From: Flavonifractor sp. An112
GTDB taxonomy: Bacteria > Bacillota > Clostridia > Oscillospirales > Oscillospiraceae
Assembly: GCF_002161085.1 (NCBI RefSeq)
Contig: NZ_NFLU01000002.1
Coordinates: forward strand, 186,001 to 250,000
Reading direction: 5' to 3'
DNA length: 64,000 nt
The notes beneath the pieces were generated by a model. That model did not search any database and was not told the DNA's origin. It was given only the letters and a program-made list of their open reading frames with translations. This document shows positions 17,844 to 25,610 of the stretch, piece by piece; positions within the stretch are counted from its first letter, which is position 1, and the number at the start of each line of letters is the position of its first letter. Both the position numbers and the translations under genes were made by a program.

Positions 17844-18136
17844 AGTTCCACCCCCGTCATAATGGCCAGAAAGTCCACATCCGCCCGCAGCCGCTCCAAT
17901 TCCGTAGGTTCAGGCTCCGGTGTGGGTTCCGGTTCCGGCACCTGGCCGGGGGTCAGCCCCACCAGAATGCCGTCCTGAATGTCCAGTTCGCAGTAGCCGC
18001 AGCAGTCCCACGCCGCCTGTTCCAGCTGGGGCGGCACTGCAATCCACCCCTCCAGCCAGCACTCCGTTCGGTGGCTTTGGCTCTGTAAACCGTGACCGCC
18101 GTCCGCTCTGGCCTCGATCTCAATGATAGTCAGCAT
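17840..18136 (-). CDS. Small phage tail-module-like protein with a Pro-Glu hinge
   Basis: A 98-aa protein with an N-terminal globular part rich in Trp and Cys, a PEPEPTPEPEPTE hinge (about residues 67-79) and a short C-terminal helix, LERLRADVDFLAIMTGVEL. Proteins with this kind of terminal helix often sit just before XkdX in tail modules of Bacillota phages. Its ATG overlaps the end of the sigma-like gene by 17 nt. Function is unknown. Confidence 0.55.
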   Translation of the reverse strand: MLTIIEIEARADGGHGLQSQSHRTECWLEGWIAVPPQLEQAAWDCCGYCELDIQDGILVGLTPGQVPEPEPTPEPEPTELERLRADVDFLAIMTGVEL

Positions 18137-19208
18137 CCAGATCCCTCCTCATCCATGTTAGTAAGTGATACAACAACTTGCGCAGCCAAGCCCGTTTTTC
18201 CTTCCGCCCCTCCCCCTGCTCCCTCAGCCAGGCCAGCAGCCTGCCGCTGCTCCAGCCATCCGTTCCGAGGGACAGATCAGGCGCACCCGCCTCTACAATC
18301 CGTATCTGTCCGCCCCGCACCAGACGAAGCAGCCGCTGTGCCAGCGATATCGGCTTGTGATCGGCAGACGGAACACCTCGCTTTTGATAAGTACGCTTCT
18401 CCCGGGTCTCCTCCGGAGGCAGGTCATTGAAGTGGGCCATCAGCCGCTCCTCCAGTCTCTCCAGTCCCCGCACCTCCACCTGTTCTCCCAGGGCCAGACT
18501 TTCCAGCCTCTTTAGTCCGCACCGGATGGACCGCAGTACCGACGCATGGTCCACCCCCAGCAAAGTTCCGATCTCCCGCAGGGAGAGCCACTCGCCATAA
18601 TAGAGATACAGATAGGTCTGCTGCCGGAGGGTGAGCCGGTCCAGCACCGCTTTCAGTACTTCCGGCTCCCCCAGGTCCACCACCAGAGGACCTCCCTCCT
18701 GGCAGTCCAGCAGCCGATAGAGGAACTTAGCGTCCTCCGCAATCCGTTTTTGTCCCCGTTGCAGCGTACGGCATACAGTGGAGCGGTTCCGCCCCGCCTC
18801 CCGGGCCACCTGGGCCTGAGGATTGCCACTGTCGATACCTGCCAGATAAGCTTTCTGGACAGGCGTGATCCCCGTCCGGGCCGTCCGTACCGCCAGGCGC
18901 ATCTTGTCCTGTTCCGTGGGGCCCTCCGGTGCCTCCGCGCCTTCCACCTCCGCCCAGGTCTTATACTGCATTCTGTCCCACCGCCAGCCGTCCACCCCGG
19001 CCCAGGTGGTACCTCGACTGATCCTGTGCCGGGGCATCAGTTCCCGCAGTTGCCGGGTGCAGTTCGCCAGATCCTCCTCGGCCCGGGCCAGTTCCAGCCG
19101 GAGGGCTTTCTTCTCTCTCCCCTGCGCTCCATCCAGCTCAGTTTGAAGGGCGGCCTTTTGCTCCCGCAGTACCTTGATTCGTTCTCTGATCTCTCTGGCT
19201 CTGCTCAT
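18120..19208 (-). CDS. Sigma-70 region 4-like regulator, phage-derived
   Basis: A 362-aa protein with a coiled N-terminal part (about residues 1-65), then two helix-turn-helix segments: one near residues 120-155 (ITPVQKAYLAGIDSGN then REAGRNRSTVCRTL), and one resembling sigma-70 region 4 near residues 195-240 (LTLRQQTYLYLYYGEWLSLR, IGTLLGVDHASVLRSI). Such proteins act as late-gene regulators in phages. Its start overlaps the stop of the 88-aa gene. The long antisense extension of this frame towards 21 kb is not coding, since it runs opposite to cdsB. Confidence 0.7.
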   Translation of the reverse strand: MSRAREIRERIKVLREQKAALQTELDGAQGREKKALRLELARAEEDLANCTRQLRELMPRHRISRGTTWAGVDGWRWDRMQYKTWAEVEGAEAPEGPTEQDKMRLAVRTARTGITPVQKAYLAGIDSGNPQAQVAREAGRNRSTVCRTLQRGQKRIAEDAKFLYRLLDCQEGGPLVVDLGEPEVLKAVLDRLTLRQQTYLYLYYGEWLSLREIGTLLGVDHASVLRSIRCGLKRLESLALGEQVEVRGLERLEERLMAHFNDLPPEETREKRTYQKRGVPSADHKPISLAQRLLRLVRGGQIRIVEAGAPDLSLGTDGWSSGRLLAWLREQGEGRKEKRAWLRKLLYHLLTWMRRDLDADYH

Positions 19209-19471
19209 CGCTTTTCCTCGTTGATTCGGGGCGCGGTCAGGTCGGCGGTGGTATATTTTCCGTTTCTGGGCCGGGTGTAGTATTCCTCCGCCAGCTGCCG
19301 CAGTTCCCGCATCTCCCGCAGCATCTGCCGCAGCATCAGGATCTCCCGATTGGTCACCTGTCGTTCTGTTCCCTCCTGGCTTTCCAGACGCTGCTTGGCC
19401 GCCTCCAGGCCCAACCTCAGCCGGGCGGCCGCCTCCCGATACTGCCCGGATAATTCCTGCAATCTGGCCAT
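19205..19471 (-). CDS. Small coiled-coil protein, first gene of a phage-derived operon
   Basis: An 88-aa, highly charged, probably coiled-coil protein (MARLQELSGQYREAAARLR to the end INEEKR). The ATG at 19471 has a strong AGAGGAGGTG site; a longer frame upstream has no ribosome site. It overlaps the sigma-like gene by 4 nt. It has no recognisable domain. Its place before a sigma-like regulator and tail-type genes suggests a phage origin. Confidence 0.6.
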   Translation of the reverse strand: MARLQELSGQYREAAARLRLGLEAAKQRLESQEGTERQVTNREILMLRQMLREMRELRQLAEEYYTRPRNGKYTTADLTAPRINEEKR

Positions 19472-19534
19472 CCTGTTCACCTCCTCTTTCCCGGAGCGGC
19501 CGCCCCAGCCCTGTATCCGCCCCGCTCGCTGTTG

Positions 19535-19556
19535 GAAGAGACTCCATGGTCTCTTC
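19535..19556. other. Inverted repeat in the leader of the phage-derived operon
   Basis: GAAGAGAC (19535-19542) pairs with GTCTCTTC (19549-19556) around a 6-nt loop, about 64 nt upstream of the 88-aa gene. It may be an operator or a leader hairpin; nothing decides between them. Confidence 0.4.
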
Positions 19557-19641
19557 ACTTTTAGCGGTTCCACCCCCAAAAGTTGGACGGTTTCGTACAC
19601 CAAAGAAAAAGATTTTTTGAATTTCAATCTTCCGCCAAAAT

Positions 19642-19680
19642 AAAGAGGTCCTTTCCTGAGATGGAAAGGACCTCTTTACA
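19642..19680. terminator. Strong hairpin between the phage-derived operon and cdsB
   Basis: AAAGAGGTCCTTTCC (19642-19656) pairs perfectly with GGAAAGGACCTCTTT (19663-19677). On the minus strand it is followed by TTTATTTTGG, a terminator-like tail. No supported gene ends here on either strand, so it may be a leader attenuator or a shield between divergent units. Confidence 0.6.
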
Positions 19681-19760
19681 ACTGGGGGAAGGTCGGATAT
19701 CATGTAGATAACAGGAGAAAGCGCGCTCCCTGGGGAGCCCGCAGGAAGGAAGAACTGTTC

Positions 19761-21041
19761 ATGAAGAAAACCGATCCCCATTATCAAGCTTATCTGCAAA
19801 TTCTGCGGGAAGAGCTGGTCCCCGCCATGGGCTGCACCGAGCCCATCGCGCTGGCCTACGGCGCGGCGGTGGCCCGCCGGGCCCTGGGCTGCCTGCCCGA
19901 AACCGTCTCCGTCCAGGTCAGCGGCAACCTGATCAAAAACGTGAAGAGCGTCATTGTCCCCAACACCGGCGGATTGAAGGGCATCCCCGCCGCTGTCACC
20001 GCCGGGCTGGTGGCTGGCGACCCAGATAAGGTGCTGGAAGTTATTTCCGTGGTGACGGAGGAACAGAAGGCAGAAATGACTGACTTCCTCCGCTCCCACC
20101 CCATCGGAGTCCATCTGGCCAACACTCCCCTGACCTTCGACTATACCGTCACCCTTACCGGCGGCGGCCATACCGTCACCCTGCGCATCGCCAACTATCA
20201 CACCAACATTGTGCTGCTGGAGAAAGACGGCGTGAAGGAGATCGACATTCCGGTGGAGGGCGAGCAGGAGACCGCCCTCACCGACCGCTCCATCCTCTCC
20301 ATCCAGGAGATCGTGGACTTTGCCGACAGCGTGGACGTGGACGACCTGCGTCCCCTGCTGGACCCCCAGATCCAGTATAATATGGCTATCGCGGAGGAGG
20401 GCCTGCTCCACGCCTACGGGGCCAATGTGGGCAAGGTACTCATGAGCACCGAGGCCTCTCTGGAGCGGCGGGCCCGGGCCAAGGCCGCCGCCGGCTCCGA
20501 CGCCCGGATGAACGGCTGTGAAATGCCGGTGGTCATTGTTTCCGGCAGCGGCAACCAAGGCATCACCGCCTCGGTGCCCGTCATTGAGTACGCCCGCTCC
20601 CTGGGCATTCCGGAAGAGCGGATGTACCGGGCGCTGGCAGTGTCCGACCTGTGCACCATCCACCAAAAGACTTATATTGGCCGTCTGTCCGCCTTCTGCG
20701 GCGCGGTGAGCGCCGGCGCTGGCGCCGGGGCCGGTATCTGCTACCTGCTGGGCGGCGGTTACGATCAAGTGAAGCACACCATCGTCAATGCCCTGGCCTT
20801 CCACTCCGGCGTGGTGTGTGACGGCGCCAAATCCAGCTGCGCCGCCAAGATCAGTATGGCGGTGGAGGCCGGTATCTTTGGTTATCAGATGTACCAGAAC
20901 GGCCAGGAGTTCCGCACCGGCGACGGCATCATCAGCGACGGCGTGGAGCACACCATTCAGAACGTGGGCGAACTGGGCCGCCAGGGGATGCGGGAGACCG
21001 ACCATGTGATTCTGGAAATGATGACTCGGGAACCCTGCTAA
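19761..21041 (+). CDS. cdsB: L-cysteine desulfidase / serine dehydratase-like Fe-S lyase (UPF0597)
   Basis: A 426-aa member of the UPF0597/CdsB family, whose members use a [4Fe-4S] cluster to break cysteine (or serine) into pyruvate, ammonia and sulfide or water. Candidate cluster cysteines are in PAMGCTEPIALAYG (about residue 24), SDLCTIHQK (about residue 298) and VVCDGAKSSCAAK (about residues 352-361). The glycine-rich SGSGNQGITA segment is typical. A GGAAGGAAGAA site precedes the ATG. It is a single-gene unit. Cysteine versus serine preference cannot be read from sequence. Confidence 0.85.
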   Translation: MKKTDPHYQAYLQILREELVPAMGCTEPIALAYGAAVARRALGCLPETVSVQVSGNLIKNVKSVIVPNTGGLKGIPAAVTAGLVAGDPDKVLEVISVVTEEQKAEMTDFLRSHPIGVHLANTPLTFDYTVTLTGGGHTVTLRIANYHTNIVLLEKDGVKEIDIPVEGEQETALTDRSILSIQEIVDFADSVDVDDLRPLLDPQIQYNMAIAEEGLLHAYGANVGKVLMSTEASLERRARAKAAAGSDARMNGCEMPVVIVSGSGNQGITASVPVIEYARSLGIPEERMYRALAVSDLCTIHQKTYIGRLSAFCGAVSAGAGAGAGICYLLGGGYDQVKHTIVNALAFHSGVVCDGAKSSCAAKISMAVEAGIFGYQMYQNGQEFRTGDGIISDGVEHTIQNVGELGRQGMRETDHVILEMMTREPC

Positions 21042-21052
21042 CAAGAAAGTAT

Positions 21053-21085
21053 AAAAAAAGCGTCTGCCGAGGCAGACGCTTTTTT
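21053..21085. terminator. Bidirectional terminator between cdsB and the O-antigen ligase-like gene
   Basis: GCGTCTGCC pairs with GGCAGACGC around GA, with an A-run on the left and a T-run on the right, so it serves both convergent genes. Confidence 0.88.
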
Positions 21086-21098
21086 GTGCTTCTATTCG

Positions 21099-22631
21099 TT
21101 ATGCCTTTTTCTGTTGCTGTCTGACCAACTTGACGCAGGCAGCGATGACGCCGAAGAGGAACCAGTAGGTGAACATATTGCGGGGGTAGAACCAGGTATA
21201 CTCCGCCACACTCACCACCAGGATGCCGCAGAAGGCGCCCAGGGCTGCCGCCAGCATCCGCTTGGTGCGCTTATCCAGAGCAGCCCGGAAGGCCTTCACG
21301 CCGCTCTTAAGCTGGTAGAGCAGCAGGGCCAGGAAGGAGATTACGCCCCAGATACCGGTCTCCGCCCACATCTGCAAATAGTTGTTGTGGGTGTGGATGG
21401 GATAGGTGCCGTCAAAGTTGGTGGGATAAGTCTGGAACACCTCTTTCATCACATCGGTACCCAATCCTATACCCTTGACCCAGTGGTCCCGCATCAGGTT
21501 GCTGGTAGTGGAGTAGATCTCGAAGCGGTACTGGGTGGAGCTGTCCTCGGTGTTGGTGATGGTGAGGATCCGGTTGTAGATGGTCTCCGGCAGGAAGGGG
21601 ATGGCCACCAGTCCGGCCACAATGAACAGGGGCACCCACCGCCAGTCGATGAGGGCCAGGAACACCACCACCGCCAGGGCCAGCCCGATCCAGCAGGAGC
21701 GGCCATAGGTAAGGCCGATGGCCACCACGCCCACGCACAGGGCGAGCAGGGAGAGTGTCTTGCCCCGCCAGTGGGAGTTGAGGAAGAGGGCCAGCTCCAG
21801 AGGCAACAGCATGACCAGCTGCTCGGCGAAGTTGTTGGGGTTGTCAAAGACGGAATAGACCCGGCCGGGCATACCGGCGTTGACGGTCATATCCTGCTGG
21901 GAGGCCACCACCTCCACGCCGATATATCCCTGGTAGCAGCCGTAAATGGAGGCGATGGAGATACCCAGCACCGCCAGGGCCACCATCAGCTGGAGCTGCT
22001 CATACTTCCGCACGGAACTTACCACCAGCAGCACCAACAGGAAGGCTGTAATGTGGAAGGCAAAGAAGCGCATAGACAGGCGGGTAGAGATAGACCCGGC
22101 CAGAGCAATGCAGATAAAGGCCATATAGAGGCTCATATAGGGCCCCAGCGTATCCAGCTCCAGCCGATCCTTGGCCCGGGAGGCGCTGCCGATGATGAAC
22201 AGGCCGGTGACCGCAACCGCGCCCAGCAGGCCATAGGTGTTGTTCCACATCTCATGGGGGGCCACCAGCATCACCAGCATGAACAGGCCCAGGAAGAAGA
22301 ATCCGGCTCCGCCCACGGTGCCCAGGAAGCGGCAGAACAGGCTGCCGTCCCATACCGGGCGGCCGATCTTGCAGAGCCACTTACAGATGGCACAGGGGAT
22401 GTTGATGATAGCGGTGAGCAGCCTGCAGATCAGGCTGTCCGGCCAGGCCTTTGGGATGACTCCCTCCCGCCAGACAAAGCGGAAGAGAATGCTCCCCCGC
22501 AGCTGCCGGGTGAACCACCGCTCCAGGCCCGCGCAGGCCCGTCCGGGCAGACTGCCCGCCCAGGCCTGCCTGAGTCCCAGCCAGAAGGCCAGGAAAAAGC
22601 GAAGAAACAGGCTGTTTTTTGCGATAGACAT
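21099..22631 (-). CDS. O-antigen ligase / polymerase (Wzy/WaaL) family membrane protein
   Basis: A 510-aa polytopic membrane protein with about eleven to twelve hydrophobic helices and one large extracytoplasmic loop towards the C-terminus that carries GIGLGTDVMKEVF and, about 20 residues on, HTHNNYLQMWAETG. That His-rich loop motif is typical of the O-antigen ligase (Wzy_C) family. It likely polymerises or transfers a surface glycan. It follows a glycosyltransferase gene by 20 nt, consistent with a small surface polysaccharide unit. Confidence 0.85.
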   Translation of the reverse strand: MSIAKNSLFLRFFLAFWLGLRQAWAGSLPGRACAGLERWFTRQLRGSILFRFVWREGVIPKAWPDSLICRLLTAIINIPCAICKWLCKIGRPVWDGSLFCRFLGTVGGAGFFFLGLFMLVMLVAPHEMWNNTYGLLGAVAVTGLFIIGSASRAKDRLELDTLGPYMSLYMAFICIALAGSISTRLSMRFFAFHITAFLLVLLVVSSVRKYEQLQLMVALAVLGISIASIYGCYQGYIGVEVVASQQDMTVNAGMPGRVYSVFDNPNNFAEQLVMLLPLELALFLNSHWRGKTLSLLALCVGVVAIGLTYGRSCWIGLALAVVVFLALIDWRWVPLFIVAGLVAIPFLPETIYNRILTITNTEDSSTQYRFEIYSTTSNLMRDHWVKGIGLGTDVMKEVFQTYPTNFDGTYPIHTHNNYLQMWAETGIWGVISFLALLLYQLKSGVKAFRAALDKRTKRMLAAALGAFCGILVVSVAEYTWFYPRNMFTYWFLFGVIAACVKLVRQQQKKA

Positions 22632-22651
22632 CAGGTTTTTACTCCTTGGAA

Positions 22652-23758
22652 TCAGTCGTGAAGGGCTTTTTCGTACACACCGTAGGTAACCTTGGCCATC
22701 TTGTGGATCTCGAACTTCTCCTCGATGGTCCGCAGGGCGTTCTCCCGGCAGGCCGCTCTGAAATCCGGGTCCTCCAGGAACCGCTTCATGGCCCCCGCCA
22801 TGGAGTCGGGGTCGTCATAGGTCACCAGCAGGCCGCAGCCCGCCTCGTCATTTACAATGTCCGAATTGCCGCCCATATCGGTGGCAATCACCGGCAGACC
22901 GGCAGCCATAGCCTCGATGATGAGGAAGGACAGTGCCTCATGCTGAGAGGAGTTGACGTACAGATCGGAGCCCTTGTACAGGTTCTTGATATCCTTGCGG
23001 AAGCCGATGAACTTCACCTGCTCCTCCAGCCCCAGCTCCTTGACCTGGGCCTTGGAGGGTTCCAGCAGAGGGCCGTCTCCCGCCAGCACCAGGGTAAAGG
23101 GCTTGTCCGTCAGCTCCGTCAGCCGCTTCACTGAGTCAATGAGGTACTTATGTCCCTTGTCGTCGGCAAAGCGGGAGGCGCACAGCATGACAAACCGGTC
23201 CTCGGGCAGACCCAGTTCGGAACGAAGGGTGGATTCCGAGCGGTCCCCCGCCCAGGCTTCCAGATCCACCGCGTTGAAGATGACCTGGATCCGGTCGGCG
23301 CTCCAGCCGTTGGCAATGAGCTGCTCCTTGCCCTTGTTGCACACGGCGATCATCTGGTCCTGCCGCTTATCCATCCAGCGGTTGGACAGCCGGGTGATAA
23401 AGTCGTTGGCCAGGACAAAGTGGTTGGTGTACACCACCCGGATTTTTTTGTTGTACTTTTTAGCCAGCAGGGCAGTATAGTGTTCCCGCAGGTAGTGGCA
23501 GTGGATAAGATCAATATCCCACTCCCGGCACAGGTCGGCCAGCGCTCTGGCGGCCTGCTTGTCGAACCGGCGACGCATGGTGACCTGGCGGCAGGGGACC
23601 CCCATGGCCTCCAGCCGCTCCACCAGCAGCCCGCCCTCGTTATAGGCAAAGAAGGGCTGCACCAGCCCGTCGGCAGAGAGGTACTTCACCAGAGTTTCCA
23701 CATACCGCTCCGTCCCCGCCTTGCCCGCATAGTTGAGCAGATAGAGTACCTTGCACAT
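22652..23758 (-). CDS. Glycosyltransferase family 4
   Basis: A 368-aa GT-B fold glycosyltransferase. The N-terminal nucleotide-fold start is VLYLLNYAGKAGTERYVETL; the C-terminal GT4 donor-binding motif is EALSFLIIEAMAAGLPVIAT (about residues 275-294, with the EX7E pattern). It probably acts at the cytoplasmic membrane in making a surface glycan, together with the ligase-like gene downstream. The sugar cannot be predicted. Confidence 0.88.
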   Translation of the reverse strand: MCKVLYLLNYAGKAGTERYVETLVKYLSADGLVQPFFAYNEGGLLVERLEAMGVPCRQVTMRRRFDKQAARALADLCREWDIDLIHCHYLREHYTALLAKKYNKKIRVVYTNHFVLANDFITRLSNRWMDKRQDQMIAVCNKGKEQLIANGWSADRIQVIFNAVDLEAWAGDRSESTLRSELGLPEDRFVMLCASRFADDKGHKYLIDSVKRLTELTDKPFTLVLAGDGPLLEPSKAQVKELGLEEQVKFIGFRKDIKNLYKGSDLYVNSSQHEALSFLIIEAMAAGLPVIATDMGGNSDIVNDEAGCGLLVTYDDPDSMAGAMKRFLEDPDFRAACRENALRTIEEKFEIHKMAKVTYGVYEKALHD

Positions 23759-23785
23759 GGCAAATTCTCCTTTTCCTTCGGCGGA

Positions 23786-24907
23786 TTATTTCTCCGCCCA
23801 GTTGCCGGTAGCCTCCGCCTTCAGATAGGCATTGATAAAGCCATCCAGATCGCCGTCCATCACGCCGTTGACGTTGCTGGTCTCATAGCCGGTGCGGTTA
23901 TCCTTCACCAGCTGATAGGGCATGAACACATAGGACCGGATCTGGCTGCCCCACTCGATCTTGAGCTGGACACCCTTGATGTCGGAGATCTTCTCGGCGT
24001 GCTGCTGCATCTTCAGCTCCACCAGCTTGGCCCGCAGCATCCGCAGACAGGTGTCCTTGTTCTGGAACTGGCTGCGCTCGGTCTGACAGGACACCACAAT
24101 GCCGGTGGCATGGTGGATCAGTCGGACGGCAGAAGAGGTCTTGTTGATGTGCTGACCGCCGGCGCCGGAGGAACGGAACACCTGCATCTCGTAGTCCTCG
24201 GGCCGAATCTCCACGTCGGCGTCCTCGGGCAGGTCGGGCATGACCTCGATGGCGGCAAAGGAGGTCTGCCGCCGGGCGTTGGCGTCAAAGGGGGATACCC
24301 GCACCAGCCGGTGCACACCGTGCTCACTGCGCAGGTGACCGTAGGCATTCTCGCCCTCAATGAGGATGGTGGCGCTCTTCAGACCGGCCTCGTCGCCGTC
24401 CAAGTAGTCCAGTGTCTTGCAGGTGAAGCCGTGACGCTCGGCCCAGCGGGTGTACATCCGGAAGAGCATCTGGGCCCAGTCCTGGGCCTCAGTACCGCCG
24501 GCGCCGGCGTGGAAGGTGAGGATGGCGTTGGAGTTGTCGTACTCGCCGGTGAAGAGGGTGGACAGCTTGGCCTCCTCCATGTCGGCCTGCAGCTTGGCAA
24601 AGCCCTCCTCCAGCTCGGGCACCAGGCTCTCGTCCTCCATCTCGTTGCCCAGCTCGCACAGGGTCATCAGGTCCTCCCACTGGCTCTGGCGCTTCTCCTG
24701 GCCCTCAATCTTGTCCCGCAGGTTCTTCACCCGCTGCTGCACCTTCTGGGCCTTCTCCAGGTTGTCCCAGAAGCCGTCGGAGGCGGACTCCGACTCCAGC
24801 ATCTCGGCCTCCCGCCGGGCGGCCTCCAGGCCCAACGCCTGCTCCAGCTCGTCCAGCTCGGGCCGCAGGTTGTTGAGCTTTACCTTATATTCATCAAACT
24901 GTAACAT
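23786..24907 (-). CDS. prfB: Peptide chain release factor 2, without a programmed frameshift
   Basis: RF2 ends translation at UGA and UAA. The 373-aa protein is one uninterrupted frame from MLQFDEYKVKLNNLRPE to the end. The peptidyl-hydrolysis motif SGAGGQHINKTSS is near residue 248. Many bacteria use an in-frame UGA and a +1 shift near codon 25 to autoregulate RF2; no such site is present. The ATG at 24907 is chosen by homology to the usual N-terminus, as the ribosome site (GAGAGTGG) is modest. Confidence 0.95.
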   Translation of the reverse strand: MLQFDEYKVKLNNLRPELDELEQALGLEAARREAEMLESESASDGFWDNLEKAQKVQQRVKNLRDKIEGQEKRQSQWEDLMTLCELGNEMEDESLVPELEEGFAKLQADMEEAKLSTLFTGEYDNSNAILTFHAGAGGTEAQDWAQMLFRMYTRWAERHGFTCKTLDYLDGDEAGLKSATILIEGENAYGHLRSEHGVHRLVRVSPFDANARRQTSFAAIEVMPDLPEDADVEIRPEDYEMQVFRSSGAGGQHINKTSSAVRLIHHATGIVVSCQTERSQFQNKDTCLRMLRAKLVELKMQQHAEKISDIKGVQLKIEWGSQIRSYVFMPYQLVKDNRTGYETSNVNGVMDGDLDGFINAYLKAEATGNWAEK

Positions 24908-24982
24908 AGATCCACTCTCATTTCCGTAAAATAGCCATATTATTATACCCAACGGCAGGGCCGATGTAAAGAGAGGGGCACC

Positions 24983-25012
24983 AAAAAACCGCCCGAAGGC
25001 GGGCGGTTTTTA
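24983..25012 (-). terminator. Terminator of the 35-residue ORF
   Basis: On the minus strand CCGCCCG pairs with CGGGCGG and is followed by TTTTTT. It begins at the stop codon of the small ORF and lies just upstream of prfB. Confidence 0.75.
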
Positions 25013-25117
25013 TCGGCTGCTGGCGGACCACGCCGGATCGGTACAGAAGATCAGATCATCTACGTCTCCGCTGGGACCGGTGGACTGAATGGTGTCATCA
25101 TGCGGGTACTGCTTCAT
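25010..25117 (-). CDS. Unknown 35-residue peptide
   Basis: A short frame (MKQYPHDDTIQSTGPSGDVD, then a 15-residue end with one Cys and one Trp) with a strong GGAAGGAGGGAG ribosome site 5 nt upstream and a terminator overlapping its stop codon. This makes it a compact single-gene unit. It is acidic, hydrophilic and has no signal peptide or transmembrane segment. I do not recognise it. A leaderless regulatory peptide or a small protein partner are both possible. Confidence 0.55.
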   Translation of the reverse strand: MKQYPHDDTIQSTGPSGDVDDLIFCTDPAWSASSR

Positions 25118-25238
25118 TTGGCTCCCTCCTTCCCGGTGATGTACATATCAGTATATGCCAGATGGCAGGGAGAAGGTGCACGGTTTCTGTCGCAGATTTT
25201 CCTCTTTTCCCCATCCTCTTTCGACCGTTTGGAATGGC

Positions 25239-25267
25239 TTGACAAGTCCCCCATCCCGTGCTATAGT
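25239..25267 (+). promoter_or_regulatory. Promoter of the glycine riboswitch leader
   Basis: TTGACA (25239-25244) and TATAGT (25262-25267) are spaced by 17 nt, so transcription would start just before the first glycine aptamer. Confidence 0.75.
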
Positions 25268-25313
25268 TCTGCATATCAAATCGGATGGACATTCGTCCGC
25301 CGCATAGCGACAA

Positions 25314-25490
25314 AGGAAGTCCACAGGAAAAAGCCGACGGCTTGCCGAAGGAGCAAAACTCTCAGGCGTTTCCCCCGGGAAATGAGGACTGTGGATGGAT
25401 GTGGCTCTGGAGAAGTCCCCCCAGCGGGGATGCCGAAGGTGCAACGCGCCCCCATGGGGCACGAATCTCTCAGGCAAAAGGACAGAGTGA
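25314..25490 (+). promoter_or_regulatory. Tandem glycine riboswitch (gcvT type)
   Basis: Two consecutive aptamers are visible. Aptamer 1 has the core from GCCGAAGGAGCAA (from 25344) to CTCTCAGGC (ending 25367), closed by AGTCC (25319 region) pairing with GGACT. Aptamer 2 has GCCGAAGGTGCAA (from 25432) to TCTCTCAGGCAAAAGGACAG (ending ~25486), closed by CTCTG/CAGAG. This is the cooperative tandem form. It precedes an amino acid symporter gene rather than gcv genes, consistent with control of glycine transport. Confidence 0.93.
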
Positions 25491-25537
25491 AGAACAGCGG
25501 CATCCGGTTCACCGGATGTCTTTCTGCTTGTATTTCA

Positions 25538-25577
25538 GGGCCAAACCGCAGTGTGTGTGCGGTTTGGCCCTTTTCTT
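25538..25577 (+). terminator. Expression-platform terminator of the glycine riboswitch
   Basis: GGGCCAAACCGCA (25538-25550) pairs with TGCGGTTTGGCCC (25558-25570), followed by TTTTCTTT. A second small hairpin, CATCCGGttcaCCGGATG (25501-25518), lies between the aptamer and the terminator and may belong to the switching region. Confidence 0.8.
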
Positions 25578-25610
25578 TGCCGCAATTCCAAGAGACGAGG
25601 AGAGAGTACA

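Noticed and set aside
19209-21044. Very long minus-strand open frame continuing upstream of the sigma-like gene
   Set aside because: It is antisense to cdsB, whose product is clearly recognisable. High GC keeps the opposite frame open.
24830-24910. Programmed frameshift at the start of prfB
   Set aside because: The gene is one continuous frame from the N-terminus; no in-frame TGA or slippery site is present.
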